Shown here piece after piece: positions 1-6,195 of a stretch of 6,195 bases of DNA (positions within the stretch are counted from its first letter, which is position 1; each line of letters opens with the position of its first letter). The DNA comes from a bacterium (GTDB taxonomy: Bacteria; Desulfobacterota_D; UBA1144): positions 4,315 to 10,509 of the forward strand of contig NZXA02000012.1 in assembly GCA_002697665.2 (NCBI GenBank), written 5' to 3'. The position numbers and the translations under genes were made by a program. The notes below the pieces were generated by a model that had not been told where the DNA came from, did not search any database, and saw nothing but the letters and a program-made list of their open reading frames with translations.

Positions 1-1201
1 TTAAAAAATCATTTACTGATTCAAGGTCTTTATCACCTCTTCCGGATAGGTTGACAATTATACTTTCTTTTTTATTCATTTTTTTTGCAACTTTCATTGC
101 ATACGATAATGCATGAGCTGTTTCAAGAGCAGAAATAATCCCTTCTTTTTCAGAAAAATATTGTAAAGCTTTTACTGCTTCAATATCTGTAACTGATACA
201 TATTTAACTCTTTTAGTATCTTTTAAAAAAGAATGCTCTGGACCAACTCCAGGATAATCTAGCCCTGCAGAAACAGAATGTGTCTCCTCCACCTGACCAT
301 TATCATTTTGAAGTATGTATGTTTTACTCCCATGAAGCACTCCAACCGACCCCGCACCGATGCTAGCAGAATGGAAACCAGAGTTTATTCCACTTCCCCC
401 AGCTTCAACCCCAACCATCTTTACTGATTGATCATTAAGAAAAGGGTAGAATAGGCCAATAGCATTAGAACCTCCCCCAACGCAAGCTACTAGTAAATCT
501 GGTAATTTATTTTGAATTTTAATTATTTGCTTTCTTGACTCTATTCCTATTACCGATTGAAAATCTCTGACTATCATTGGGTAGGGATGGGGTCCAGCGA
601 CACTGCCAATAATGTAGAATGTGTCTCTAACATTAGTAACCCAATCTCTTAGAGCTTCATTTAATGCATCTTTAAGTGTTTGAGATCCAGATTTAACAGG
701 AATAACCTTAGCTCCTAAAAGTTTCATTCTCTGCACATTTATGGCTTGTCTAAAAGTATCAGTTGCGCCCATGTAAATTTCACATTTTAATCCTAACAGC
801 GCGCAGATAGTTGCAGTTGCAACACCATGTTGACCTGCTCCAGTCTCTGCTATTATTCTTTTCTTACCCATTAATTTTGCTAAAATAGCTTGACCTACAG
901 TATTGTTTATTTTGTGAGCTCCAGTGTGTGCTAAGTCTTCACGCTTTAAATAAATTTTGGCACCGCCAATATCTCTTGAAGTTCTTTCTGCCAAATACAA
1001 TGGAGTTGGTCTACCAACAAAATTTTTCAATAAATTTTTTACTTCACGCTTAAATGAAGAATTATTTTTGATTTTTTTGTATTTATCGTTGAGATCGTTA
1101 AGGGCTGGAACAAGAGTTTCTGAAACAAACATACCTCCATAATCCCCAAATCTACCATTTTGATCAGGAAGCGTATTAAAGTTAAATTTATTTTTTGGCA
1201 T
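1..1201 (-). CDS. trpB: Tryptophan synthase beta subunit (C-terminal end cut by window edge)
   Basis: TrpB is the PLP-dependent beta subunit that condenses indole with L-serine to give tryptophan in the cytoplasm, in complex with TrpA. From the ATG at 1201-1199 the frame stays open for 400 codons to the left edge, so the stop lies outside. Family marks in order: [10 protein letters not shown] near residues 17-26; HTGAHKINN with the Schiff-base lysine K97; AETGAGQHG with catalytic E119; the PLP phosphate loop GGGSN at 242-246; and SGRGDKD at 386-392 close to the usual C-terminus. Bacterial TrpB is about 390-410 residues, so only a few are probably missing. The start lies inside trpF (14-bp overlap), and no Shine-Dalgarno is visible before it, which suggests translational coupling. 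trpA would be expected next, beyond the left edge (inference). Confidence 0.97.
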   Translation of the reverse strand, partial: MPKNKFNFNTLPDQNGRFGDYGGMFVSETLVPALNDLNDKYKKIKNNSSFKREVKNLLKNFVGRPTPLYLAERTSRDIGGAKIYLKREDLAHTGAHKINNTVGQAILAKLMGKKRIIAETGAGQHGVATATICALLGLKCEIYMGATDTFRQAINVQRMKLLGAKVIPVKSGSQTLKDALNEALRDWVTNVRDTFYIIGSVAGPHPYPMIVRDFQSVIGIESRKQIIKIQNKLPDLLVACVGGGSNAIGLFYPFLNDQSVKMVGVEAGGSGINSGFHSASIGAGSVGVLHGSKTYILQNDNGQVEETHSVSAGLDYPGVGPEHSFLKDTKRVKYVSVTDIEAVKALQYFSEKEGIISALETAHALSYAMKVAKKMNKKESIIVNLSGRGDKDLESVNDFL

Positions 1202-1805
1202 TATTAATTAAGTTTACAATAGATTCTATCTTTTTTATATTTTTAATCCCAGGTTTTATCTCTGTAGATGAGCAAAAGTCATAAAATTCTATACCTGTTT
1301 TATTAATTGCATCTAATATATTTTCCTGATTGAGCCCACCTGACAAAATAATATTTTTTTTATCATCTATATTTTTTAAATTATTCCAATCAAATTTATT
1401 TCCGCTTCCGCCTTTAAGACCTTTAGAAATATTATCCAATAATAAATATTTTGCATTTTTAAAAATGTTTATATTCTCTAATAGATTTGGAGAATTACCA
1501 TCTAATGCTTTAATGCATGGCAATTTGATTTTAAAAATGTCTTCTTCATCTTCATCTCCATGCAGCTGTACATAATCCAAACCTATGTCTTTTGATATTT
1601 TATTAATTTCATTATTATCTGTATTTACAAATACTCCAACTTTTTGGACTTTAGAATCGAGACCAGCTATTACTTTTTTTGCATTGCTATAGCTAATATA
1701 CCTGGGACTTTTTTTATAAAAAATAAAACCTAGATAATTAACACCTAGGTTTTGACAATTTGTTGCATCATCTATATTAGTTATCCCACATATTTTAATT
1801 TTCAT
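1188..1805 (-). CDS. trpF: Phosphoribosylanthranilate isomerase
   Basis: TrpF is a single-domain TIM barrel that performs the Amadori rearrangement of N-(5'-phosphoribosyl)anthranilate to CdRP, a cytoplasmic step of tryptophan synthesis. At 205 residues it has the usual length. The start KIKICGITN carries the catalytic base C6; [12 protein letters not shown] (26-37), VGVFVN (56-61) and YVQLHGDE (78-85) follow the family pattern. LLLDN contains the catalytic acid D124, followed by GGSG (132-135), FDW (138-140) and the phosphate-binding SGG (155-157). The last phosphate loop reads [11 protein letters not shown] (176-186), where many relatives have DVSSGVExxPG; it aligns without a gap, so it is a substitution variant, not damage. 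The gene overlaps the glycosyltransferase end by 11 bp and trpB by 14 bp. The ATG at 1805-1803 is preceded by an AGGA box six bases away. Confidence 0.96.
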   Translation of the reverse strand: MKIKICGITNIDDATNCQNLGVNYLGFIFYKKSPRYISYSNAKKVIAGLDSKVQKVGVFVNTDNNEINKISKDIGLDYVQLHGDEDEEDIFKIKLPCIKALDGNSPNLLENINIFKNAKYLLLDNISKGLKGGSGNKFDWNNLKNIDDKKNIILSGGLNQENILDAINKTGIEFYDFCSSTEIKPGIKNIKKIESIVNLINNAKK

Positions 1806-2946
1806 TTAATATCCTAATATACTCTTCTTCCATTTTTTTATTTGAAAAGTTTTTTTGAATAAAATTTAAAGCATTATCACCCATGACTTTTAATTGATTT
1901 CTATTTTCAGAGGCGGAAATAATTATTTCTTTAATATCTTGAATATTTTCTGGATCGACAATATAGCCAGTTTTTCCGTCTATTATTAATTCTTCAGTCC
2001 CAGAGTTTTTTGATCCAATTACAGGCTTTGATCTTCCCATCGCTTCTAGCACAACGTTTGGCAGCCCTTCAATTTTGTTATTCCAAGTTCTATTACATAA
2101 AATAAAAGCATCAGCAATATCATAATATTTTGTTGAATCTTTTCTATCTATTCCTCCAACAAATAGAATTCTATTGTCAATATTTAAATTTTTAGAGAGT
2201 TTTTTAAATTTTTTAATGTATCCTCCATCTCCTACACATAGGTATTTGATTTTTTTATTTTTAATTTTTGATAAAGCTTTGATTACATTATCTTGTCCTT
2301 TACGTGGAAGAATTCTTGATACTGTTAACAATATAAAATCATCTTCTTCAAAACCTAACTTATTTCTTAAGCTATAGTCTTTTTCTTTCTTAATAAATTC
2401 GTCTTCTAATCCGTTATAAATTAATTTTATTTTATTTACTTCATTAAATTCATTACTTTTTATTAATAAATTCTTAGTGTTATTGCTGACTGCAATTATA
2501 TACTTTGAATTTTTATATAATCTTTTCATTAAAAATTTTTTGTAGGTTTTTGAAGGATTTTTATTTTCCAAAATCGATTTAATCCCAGACCCCGCAATTC
2601 TAACAATTTGATTTAATTTTACTTCATTAACTAGACCCCCAACTATTTCAGCCTCTTCTCCTAAATATAAAATATAGTCTGGCTTTTCCTCTCTAATACT
2701 CCTTTTTAAATGAAAAAAACCTTGAATATACTGTAATAATGGAATTTTTTTAAACTTATCACCGCCTATTAAATTCATTCTCTTAATTTTTAAGTTATTT
2801 GAGCTACTAGAACTTGTATTTCGATATTTAGGACAACAAACAACTACATTAAACTTGTCCTTTAAAATATTTGCAATTTTCTGTGATGATGTTGCAATAC
2901 CACCTCTGAATGGTGGATATTCATGTGTATAAATCAAAACCTTCAC
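1795..2946 (-). CDS. Glycosyltransferase family 4 (GT-B fold), GTG start
   Basis: This 383-residue protein is probably a retaining glycosyltransferase that transfers a sugar from a nucleotide donor onto a lipid or glycan acceptor at the inner membrane face. The N-terminal acceptor domain opens with KVLIYTHEYPPFRGG, whose GG loop (15-16) is typical of GT4 enzymes. The donor domain has LLTVSRILPRKGQ (R211 and K216 positions for donor phosphates), CVGDGGY (237-243) and the EX7E motif E293...E301 in EGLPNVVLEAMG. GKTGYIVDPEN (324-334) is the usual C-terminal element. Relatives include mannosyl- and glucosyltransferases of the PimB/WaaG type; donor and acceptor cannot be told from sequence. The start is GTG at 2946-2944: the frame closes with a TGA only five codons upstream, and the protein begins exactly where GT4 proteins do. 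No Shine-Dalgarno is visible. It leads trpF and trpB. Confidence 0.9.
   Translation of the reverse strand: MKVLIYTHEYPPFRGGIATSSQKIANILKDKFNVVVCCPKYRNTSSSSSNNLKIKRMNLIGGDKFKKIPLLQYIQGFFHLKRSIREEKPDYILYLGEEAEIVGGLVNEVKLNQIVRIAGSGIKSILENKNPSKTYKKFLMKRLYKNSKYIIAVSNNTKNLLIKSNEFNEVNKIKLIYNGLEDEFIKKEKDYSLRNKLGFEEDDFILLTVSRILPRKGQDNVIKALSKIKNKKIKYLCVGDGGYIKKFKKLSKNLNIDNRILFVGGIDRKDSTKYYDIADAFILCNRTWNNKIEGLPNVVLEAMGRSKPVIGSKNSGTEELIIDGKTGYIVDPENIQDIKEIIISASENRNQLKVMGDNALNFIQKNFSNKKMEEEYIRILNEN
1812..1815 (-). promoter_or_regulatory. Ribosome binding site of trpF
   Basis: AGGA on the minus strand, six bases before the ATG of trpF and inside the last codons of the glycosyltransferase gene. It is one of only two convincing Shine-Dalgarno sequences in the window, and it supports the ATG at 1805 as the trpF start. 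Confidence 0.55.
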
Positions 2947-2953
2947 TAAAAAT

Positions 2954-2981
2954 ATTATATTTCAAATCGCTGTTTATTAAA
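2954..2981 (-). promoter_or_regulatory. Candidate promoter of the glycosyltransferase-trpF-trpB block
   Basis: On the minus strand a perfect TATAAT (2959-2954) lies eight bases before the GTG start. A weak -35 candidate TTTAAT (2981-2976, three of six matches) stands 16 bases upstream. If this -10 is real, transcription would begin about at the start codon and give a leaderless or nearly leaderless message, which fits the lack of a Shine-Dalgarno. In such AT-rich DNA a TATAAT can also occur by chance. Confidence 0.35.
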
Positions 2982-2989
2982 GGTGTTAA

Positions 2990-3018
2990 TTGACACATTT
3001 ACATCAATGAGTTAGCTT
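2990..3018 (+). promoter_or_regulatory. Candidate sigma70-type promoter of tatA
   Basis: A perfect -35 TTGACA (2990-2995) is followed after 17 bases by TAGCTT (3013-3018), which matches three of six -10 positions. The predicted start is near 3025, leaving a short leader that holds the ribosome binding site. Location in the 89-bp divergent intergenic region just ahead of tatA supports it; the weak -10 is the main doubt. Confidence 0.45.
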
Positions 3019-3024
3019 TTGTTT

Positions 3025-3030
3025 AAGAGG
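3025..3030 (+). promoter_or_regulatory. Ribosome binding site of tatA
   Basis: AAGAGG lies five bases before the ATG at 3036. It is the strongest Shine-Dalgarno in the window and fixes the tatA start. Confidence 0.7.
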
Positions 3031-3035
3031 TATTT

Positions 3036-3224
3036 ATGTTTGGATTAGGTGTTCAAGAATTAATTATTATTTTAGTAATAGTCCTCCTTATTTTTGGACC
3101 AAGCAAGCTTGGGGATATTGGATCTGCCTTGGGAAAAGGAATCTCTGGATTTAAAAAAGCAGTAAAAGATGATGACAAAAAGAAGCCGCATGAAGATGAA
3201 GATAAAGAAACTAAAAGTTCCTAA
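3036..3224 (+). CDS. tatA: Sec-independent (twin-arginine) translocase subunit TatA
   Basis: TatA is a small inner-membrane protein that oligomerises to form the passage for folded proteins bearing twin-arginine signals, working with TatB and TatC. The 62 residues show the full family plan: a short N-terminus MFGLGVQE with a polar residue before the membrane segment, a single helix LIIILVIVLLIF (about 9-20), the hinge FGPSKL (20-25) with the conserved FG, an amphipathic helix to about residue 43 (LGDIGSALGKGISGFKKAV), and a charged Lys/Asp/Glu tail. It is at the short end of the family but complete. It is more like TatA than TatB, because TatB usually has a longer helix and tail and a conserved P after G at the hinge in a different context. 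It is the only plus-strand gene here, and no tatB or tatC accompanies it. Confidence 0.95.
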   Translation: MFGLGVQELIIILVIVLLIFGPSKLGDIGSALGKGISGFKKAVKDDDKKKPHEDEDKETKSS

Positions 3225-3234
3225 TTTATTTTTT
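3207..3234 (+). terminator. Weak possible terminator at the tatA/mce convergence
   Basis: GAAACT (3207-3212) and AGTTCC (3216-3221) can form a six-pair stem with one mismatch and a three-base loop, followed by the T-rich run TAATTTATTTTTT. The stem overlaps the last tatA codons. It is short and AT-rich, so it may be weak or non-functional. The same inverted repeat read on the minus strand, just past mce, is followed by a shorter T-rich stretch. Confidence 0.25.
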
Positions 3235-3648
3235 CTGGGCTAATTCTATTAAAACACTGTTCATGCTTTTTGGATGTGCAAAAGCAACCAATGTATTGTT
3301 CAAGCCCTCTCTAGGCTCTAAATCTATCATATCAATCCCCATGTTTTTAAGATGAGAAATACCTTCCCAGATATCTGACACTAAATAGCAAACATGATGC
3401 ATGCCTTCACCTTTATTGTCTAAAAACTTATTTATTGGAGATTCAGGAACTACTGGTTCTAAAAGTTCTATAGCACTTGAATTACTATTTTCAGGAATCA
3501 TCATTATAGCCCTCACTCCCTGATCCATTACTACTTCATCATGTTCAATTTTTAAGCCTAATGTTTCAGAATATAACAAGGAAGTTTTTTCTGCATCTCT
3601 TACAGCAATTCCAATATGATAAAGATTTCCAACTTTTAAAATACTCAT
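3226..3648 (-). CDS. mce: Methylmalonyl-CoA epimerase
   Basis: This enzyme interconverts (2S)- and (2R)-methylmalonyl-CoA, giving the isomer used by the B12-dependent mutase in the propionyl-CoA to succinyl-CoA pathway. At 140 residues it has the normal single-chain VOC (glyoxalase-fold) length with two beta-alpha-beta-beta-beta modules. Expected metal ligands are visible: H11 in YHIGIAV, Q43 in MDQGVRA, the GMHHVCY pair H84/H85, and E135 in SVLIEL. The 'AIELLEP' strand (59-65) and 'HPKS' (125-128) are typical of epimerases rather than glyoxalase I. The segment HPKSMNSVLIEL lacks the Gly before VLxEL that is common in the family. It follows the RNase gene after 33 bp with no visible Shine-Dalgarno, and meaB in the same block supports the pathway assignment. 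Its stop is one base from the stop of convergent tatA. Confidence 0.93.
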   Translation of the reverse strand: MSILKVGNLYHIGIAVRDAEKTSLLYSETLGLKIEHDEVVMDQGVRAIMMIPENSNSSAIELLEPVVPESPINKFLDNKGEGMHHVCYLVSDIWEGISHLKNMGIDMIDLEPREGLNNTLVAFAHPKSMNSVLIELAQKK

Positions 3649-3681
3649 TGTTCATTAATCATATATAAAAAAAATAATTCA

Positions 3682-5091
3682 TCAAATAATTTCGTATAAT
3701 TCTCTATTGCCATAAATTGGCTCAAAATCTTCTATTAATTTGAATTTGATTTTTTTTATTTCCGAATTATTTTTATGTTTGTTCAAAATATCTTTCATAT
3801 TTTGATAGATTGTAGAATTAATTTTAATAGACACTTTGCCTTTTATGTTGTTTTTTATTACATTTTCTAAAACTTCATAACATACTGATACTTTATTTTG
3901 GACCAAACCATAACCATTACAAACTAAACACTTTTCACCAATAATATTTGATATTTTGCTGCCCCTTTTTTGTCTTGTCATTTCAATAATACCGAATTTA
4001 GACATTGGTAATATTGTATGTTTTGATTTGTCTGATCTCATAGATTCGTATAATGTTTTATATATTTCTTTTTTTTCTTTTGGCTTTTTAACATCAATAA
4101 AATCAATTAATATCAGACCATGAAGGTTTCTCAAAACTATTTGACGGGAAATTTCTGTTGCTGCTATTTTATTTATGTTTAATAAAGTTTCTTTTTTATT
4201 ATTTAGACTACTACCAGAATTTATATCTATCACAGTTAGCCCTTCTTTCTCTTCAACCAAAATGAAGGCGCCATTTTTTAATTTTATTTTTTTAAAAAAT
4301 ATATTTTTAATTTCATCATCAATATTATATTTTCTAAATATTTCTTTATTCTTAATTGCTAATTTAATTTCAATATTTCTAGGCAAATCTTTTTTTAATT
4401 TATTATATACAAACCTAGAATCTGTTTCGATATATGTCTTATCATTGATAAATTCTCTAACTAAATTATCTAAAACACTTTTTTCTTGATGAAGCATTCC
4501 TTGTGAATTATTTTTTTTAAAATCATTTAATATTTCTCTCCATTTCTTTTTGGTTGATGTTATATCGTTCTTTATATCTTTAATTTTTTTATTAATTGAA
4601 GATGTTCTTAATATTATTCCACAATCTTTATTGCTAAGTTTTTTAAGCGAGTTAAATCTTTTTCTTTCTTTTTGGCATTGTATTCTTTTTGAAATTCCAA
4701 AAAACTTTGGCTTGCTAACAATAACACAATATTTTGATGGTAAAGCTACAAAATCTGAGACTTTTGGAGCTTTTCTTGGATCGTAATCGCTGACAGCTTG
4801 AACCAAAAGAAAATTATCTTTAGAAATCTGATATGTTCCACTAGTTTTAGACATTTCTTTTTGAAAAGGATTAAACTTGGACAGAAATGCCGATCTTCCT
4901 AGGCCTATATCAATAAATGAAGCATCCATACCTTTTGCATTTTTGTCGATACTTGCCTTATAAATATTTCCCCTAATACTTTGTTGAATATCTTCATATT
5001 CTAAAAAATAATGTATCAATTTGCCATCATCAATAATAGCAATTTTAATCTGATCTAAAATTTTACTGATTAATATTTTTCTCAAAATCAA
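3682..5091 (-). CDS. rng: Ribonuclease E/G family endoribonuclease (RNase G-type), TTG start
   Basis: A single-strand-specific, 5'-end-sensing endoribonuclease acting in rRNA/mRNA processing and decay. Its 469 residues match RNase G or the catalytic half of RNase E; the long RNase E scaffold tail is absent. Order of features: an S1-like RNA-binding region (about 36-125, GNIYKASIDKNAKGMDASF, then IDIGLGRSAFL); the 5'-phosphate sensor RT at 162-163 in IILRTSS; DNase I-like catalytic region with VIDINSG (D289, N291) and LILIDFIDV (D330), matching E. coli RNase E D303/N305/D346; EMTRQKR (370-376); and the zinc-link CLVCNGYG (C388, C391). The start is TTG at 5091-5089: a TAA lies four codons upstream and no ATG or GTG sits near the expected N-terminus. 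The start shares bases with the meaB stop (TTGA). Core residues are all kept, so it should be active. Confidence 0.93.
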   Translation of the reverse strand: MILRKILISKILDQIKIAIIDDGKLIHYFLEYEDIQQSIRGNIYKASIDKNAKGMDASFIDIGLGRSAFLSKFNPFQKEMSKTSGTYQISKDNFLLVQAVSDYDPRKAPKVSDFVALPSKYCVIVSKPKFFGISKRIQCQKERKRFNSLKKLSNKDCGIILRTSSINKKIKDIKNDITSTKKKWREILNDFKKNNSQGMLHQEKSVLDNLVREFINDKTYIETDSRFVYNKLKKDLPRNIEIKLAIKNKEIFRKYNIDDEIKNIFFKKIKLKNGAFILVEEKEGLTVIDINSGSSLNNKKETLLNINKIAATEISRQIVLRNLHGLILIDFIDVKKPKEKKEIYKTLYESMRSDKSKHTILPMSKFGIIEMTRQKRGSKISNIIGEKCLVCNGYGLVQNKVSVCYEVLENVIKNNIKGKVSIKINSTIYQNMKDILNKHKNNSEIKKIKFKLIEDFEPIYGNRELYEII

Positions 5092-6044
5092 AAATTCTTT
5101 TTAAAAAGTTTGAAAATAAGATTTACTGCCTCTTCAGGCTCTAAATCTGATTTGCTAACTTTTGACATAATATTTTTAACATCCTTATCTTGTTTTAATG
5201 ATTCTAATTCATATTTCATACGCTGGAATAATAAAGTTTCAATTTCTGAGACTTTACGAAGCGTTCTTTTCTTATTTAATTCATTGCTTTGAATCTCATA
5301 TTCTTTAAATGAATCTATTTCATCAACAATATTTTTTGTGCCTACATCATTCTCAGCCTCTGCTAAAATCACCTTTGTATTCCAGTTTGTATTTTTATGT
5401 TTTAATGAAATCATATAGTCAATTTCTCTTGCAAGTTTTTCTGCGCCACCTCTATCAGCTTTATTGACAATAAATATATCTCCTATTTCCATCAAGCCCG
5501 CTTTCATTGCTTGAACTCCATCTCCTGCCTCAGGAACTAAAGTAACTAAAACGCAATCCGAAATTTTTATAATATCTAACTCAGTTTGGCCTACCCCAAC
5601 AGTTTCAATTAAAACGATGTCCACTCCAAATGAGTCAAAAAGCTTTATTATTGCAGAAGTTGCACTTGATAAACCTCCCAAATCCCCCCGGCTGCCAATA
5701 CTTCTAATAAATACCCCATCATCTAGAGCATGCTCTTGCATTCTAATTCTATCACCTAACACGGCTCCTCCCGTAAAAGGACTACTAGGATCAACAGCTA
5801 AGACTGCAACAGACAAATTTTTTTTTCGATAATTTTGAATCAAACGATTAGTTAAGGTGCTCTTCCCCGCCCCAGGAGGACCAGTGATTCCAATCACATA
5901 AGAGTTATTTTTTCTTTTGTTTAATGAATCAATAATTCTGAATATTGCTGATTTATCACTTTCAACTAAGCTAATCAGTTTAGACAAGCATACTCTGCTA
6001 CCAGAATTTACACCCTTTATAAGATCGTTTTCACTATTTTTCAT
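5088..6044 (-). CDS. meaB: MeaB-type G-protein chaperone of methylmalonyl-CoA mutase
   Basis: MeaB (formerly called ArgK; MMAA in humans) is a GTPase that gates cofactor loading and protects B12-dependent methylmalonyl-CoA mutase from inactivation. The 318 residues carry a G3E-class P-loop domain: Walker A GPPGAGKST (55-63), VDPSSPFTGGAVLGDRIRM (84-102) with Mg-site Asp D85, GSRGDLGG (117-124), ETVGVGQTE (147-155) and the guanine-specificity motif NKAD (194-197). An N-terminal helical arm and a C-terminal helical dimerisation region (about 255-318) complete the family layout. The start ATG lies inside the upstream EVE gene (11-bp overlap); no Shine-Dalgarno is seen. A nine-A run encodes KKN at about residues 74-76. 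Nearby mce supports a role with the mutase; the mutase gene itself is not in the window. A role with a related mutase (e.g. ethylmalonyl-CoA) cannot be excluded. Confidence 0.95.
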   Translation of the reverse strand: MKNSENDLIKGVNSGSRVCLSKLISLVESDKSAIFRIIDSLNKRKNNSYVIGITGPPGAGKSTLTNRLIQNYRKKNLSVAVLAVDPSSPFTGGAVLGDRIRMQEHALDDGVFIRSIGSRGDLGGLSSATSAIIKLFDSFGVDIVLIETVGVGQTELDIIKISDCVLVTLVPEAGDGVQAMKAGLMEIGDIFIVNKADRGGAEKLAREIDYMISLKHKNTNWNTKVILAEAENDVGTKNIVDEIDSFKEYEIQSNELNKKRTLRKVSEIETLLFQRMKYELESLKQDKDVKNIMSKVSKSDLEPEEAVNLIFKLFKKNF

Positions 6045-6195
6045 TGGATAAATTTATAATATATTTAAAATGTTCTTTTTTAATTTCCATAACTGATAAT
6101 CTTGACTGTCTAATTAAACCTATATCTTTTAAGTTATTATCACCTTTAATTTCTTCTAAAGATATAGGTCTTTTTAATGTCTTATCAACTTTAAG
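6034..6195 (-). CDS. EVE-domain protein, C-terminal fragment (start beyond window edge)
   Basis: An open frame enters from the right edge and ends with TAG at 6036-6034, giving the last 53 residues of a protein. The segment TLKRPISLEEIKG, then LKDIGLIRQSRLSV, is the characteristic end of small EVE-domain proteins (PUA-like fold, thymocyte nuclear protein 1 family, about 130-150 residues in bacteria), where 'LxxIKxxxxLxxxxLxRQSRLSV' is strongly conserved. EVE domains are thought to bind modified bases in nucleic acids; the role of the stand-alone proteobacterial form is not settled. The last 11 bases overlap the start of meaB, so the two genes are probably co-transcribed. Only about a third of the protein is visible, so domain fusions upstream cannot be excluded. 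Confidence 0.85.
   Translation of the reverse strand, partial: LKVDKTLKRPISLEEIKGDNNLKDIGLIRQSRLSVMEIKKEHFKYIINLSNEK

Noticed and set aside
957..1142. Plus-strand open frame of 61 codons
   Set aside because: It lies antisense to well-conserved trpB codons, has no recognisable domain or ribosome site, and is explained by the opposite-strand gene.
1330..1575. Plus-strand open frame of 81 codons
   Set aside because: Antisense to trpF; the Phe/Leu/Ser-rich product is typical of reading the reverse of Lys/Asn/Asp-rich AT-rich genes.
2947..3035. Divergent intergenic region considered for a trp attenuator, riboswitch or small RNA
   Set aside because: It is only 89 bp, with no leader peptide containing Trp codons, no strong stem-loops and no terminator-antiterminator pair.
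3649..3681. AT-rich gap between rng and mce considered as a promoter or terminator
   Set aside because: It has no stable inverted repeat and no convincing -35/-10 pair; an A-run alone is not enough in this composition.
4175..4489. Plus-strand frame of 104 codons with hydrophobic stretches resembling a membrane protein
   Set aside because: It lies inside the RNase E/G catalytic region; the hydrophobicity is the mirror of Lys/Glu-rich coding on the other strand.
4550..4786. Plus-strand frame of 78 codons with apparent membrane helices
   Set aside because: Antisense to conserved RNase E/G sequence, including the 5'-sensor region, with no start signals.
5617..5832. Plus-strand frame of 71 codons
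   Set aside because: Antisense to the meaB GTPase motifs; no independent support.
6034..6195. EVE fragment considered as part of a modification-dependent restriction system
   Set aside because: No McrB-like ATPase or nuclease gene is adjacent; the visible part matches the stand-alone housekeeping form, although the N-terminus is outside the window.

Overview
This is a compact, very AT-rich bacterial segment (roughly 70% A+T by eye) carrying eight protein genes. Seven lie on the minus strand and one, tatA, on the plus strand. Gene overlaps of 4, 11, 11 and 14 bp, the near absence of spacers, Lys/Asn/Ile-rich proteins and rare Shine-Dalgarno sequences point to a streamlined genome. The protein families (trpF-trpB order, methylmalonyl-CoA epimerase, MeaB, an EVE-domain protein ending in a LIRQSRLSV-type motif, a short RNase E/G) fit a free-living, probably marine, alphaproteobacterium of SAR11-like character. 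That assignment is an inference from style and gene content; there is no rRNA or other marker here.

Layout, right to left along the minus strand. The first block has the C-terminal end of an EVE-domain gene (cut by the right edge), then meaB, an RNase G-type gene with a TTG start, and mce. The first three overlap each other and mce follows after 33 bp, so this looks like one operon. tatA sits alone on the plus strand, converging on mce with one base between the two stop codons. tatA and the second minus-strand block diverge from an 89-bp intergenic region that holds the only visible promoters. That second block is a GT4-family glycosyltransferase, trpF and trpB (cut by the left edge), again with overlapping genes.

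Functionally, mce and MeaB both serve the propionyl-CoA to succinyl-CoA route: the epimerase supplies the right methylmalonyl-CoA isomer, and MeaB protects and loads the B12-dependent mutase. Between them lies an RNA-processing enzyme. TrpF and TrpB are consecutive-pathway enzymes of tryptophan synthesis, apparently co-transcribed with an envelope-type glycosyltransferase. TatA is the pore-forming component of twin-arginine export; no tatB or tatC is present.

No stretch longer than 300 bases lacks a gene. I saw no tRNA, rRNA, CRISPR, insertion sequence or obvious mobile element. Nothing here is clearly a new biological system. The points most worth a second look are the mixed gene company (EVE protein and RNase with methylmalonyl-CoA genes; glycosyltransferase with trp genes), the isolated tatA, and unusual translation starts.
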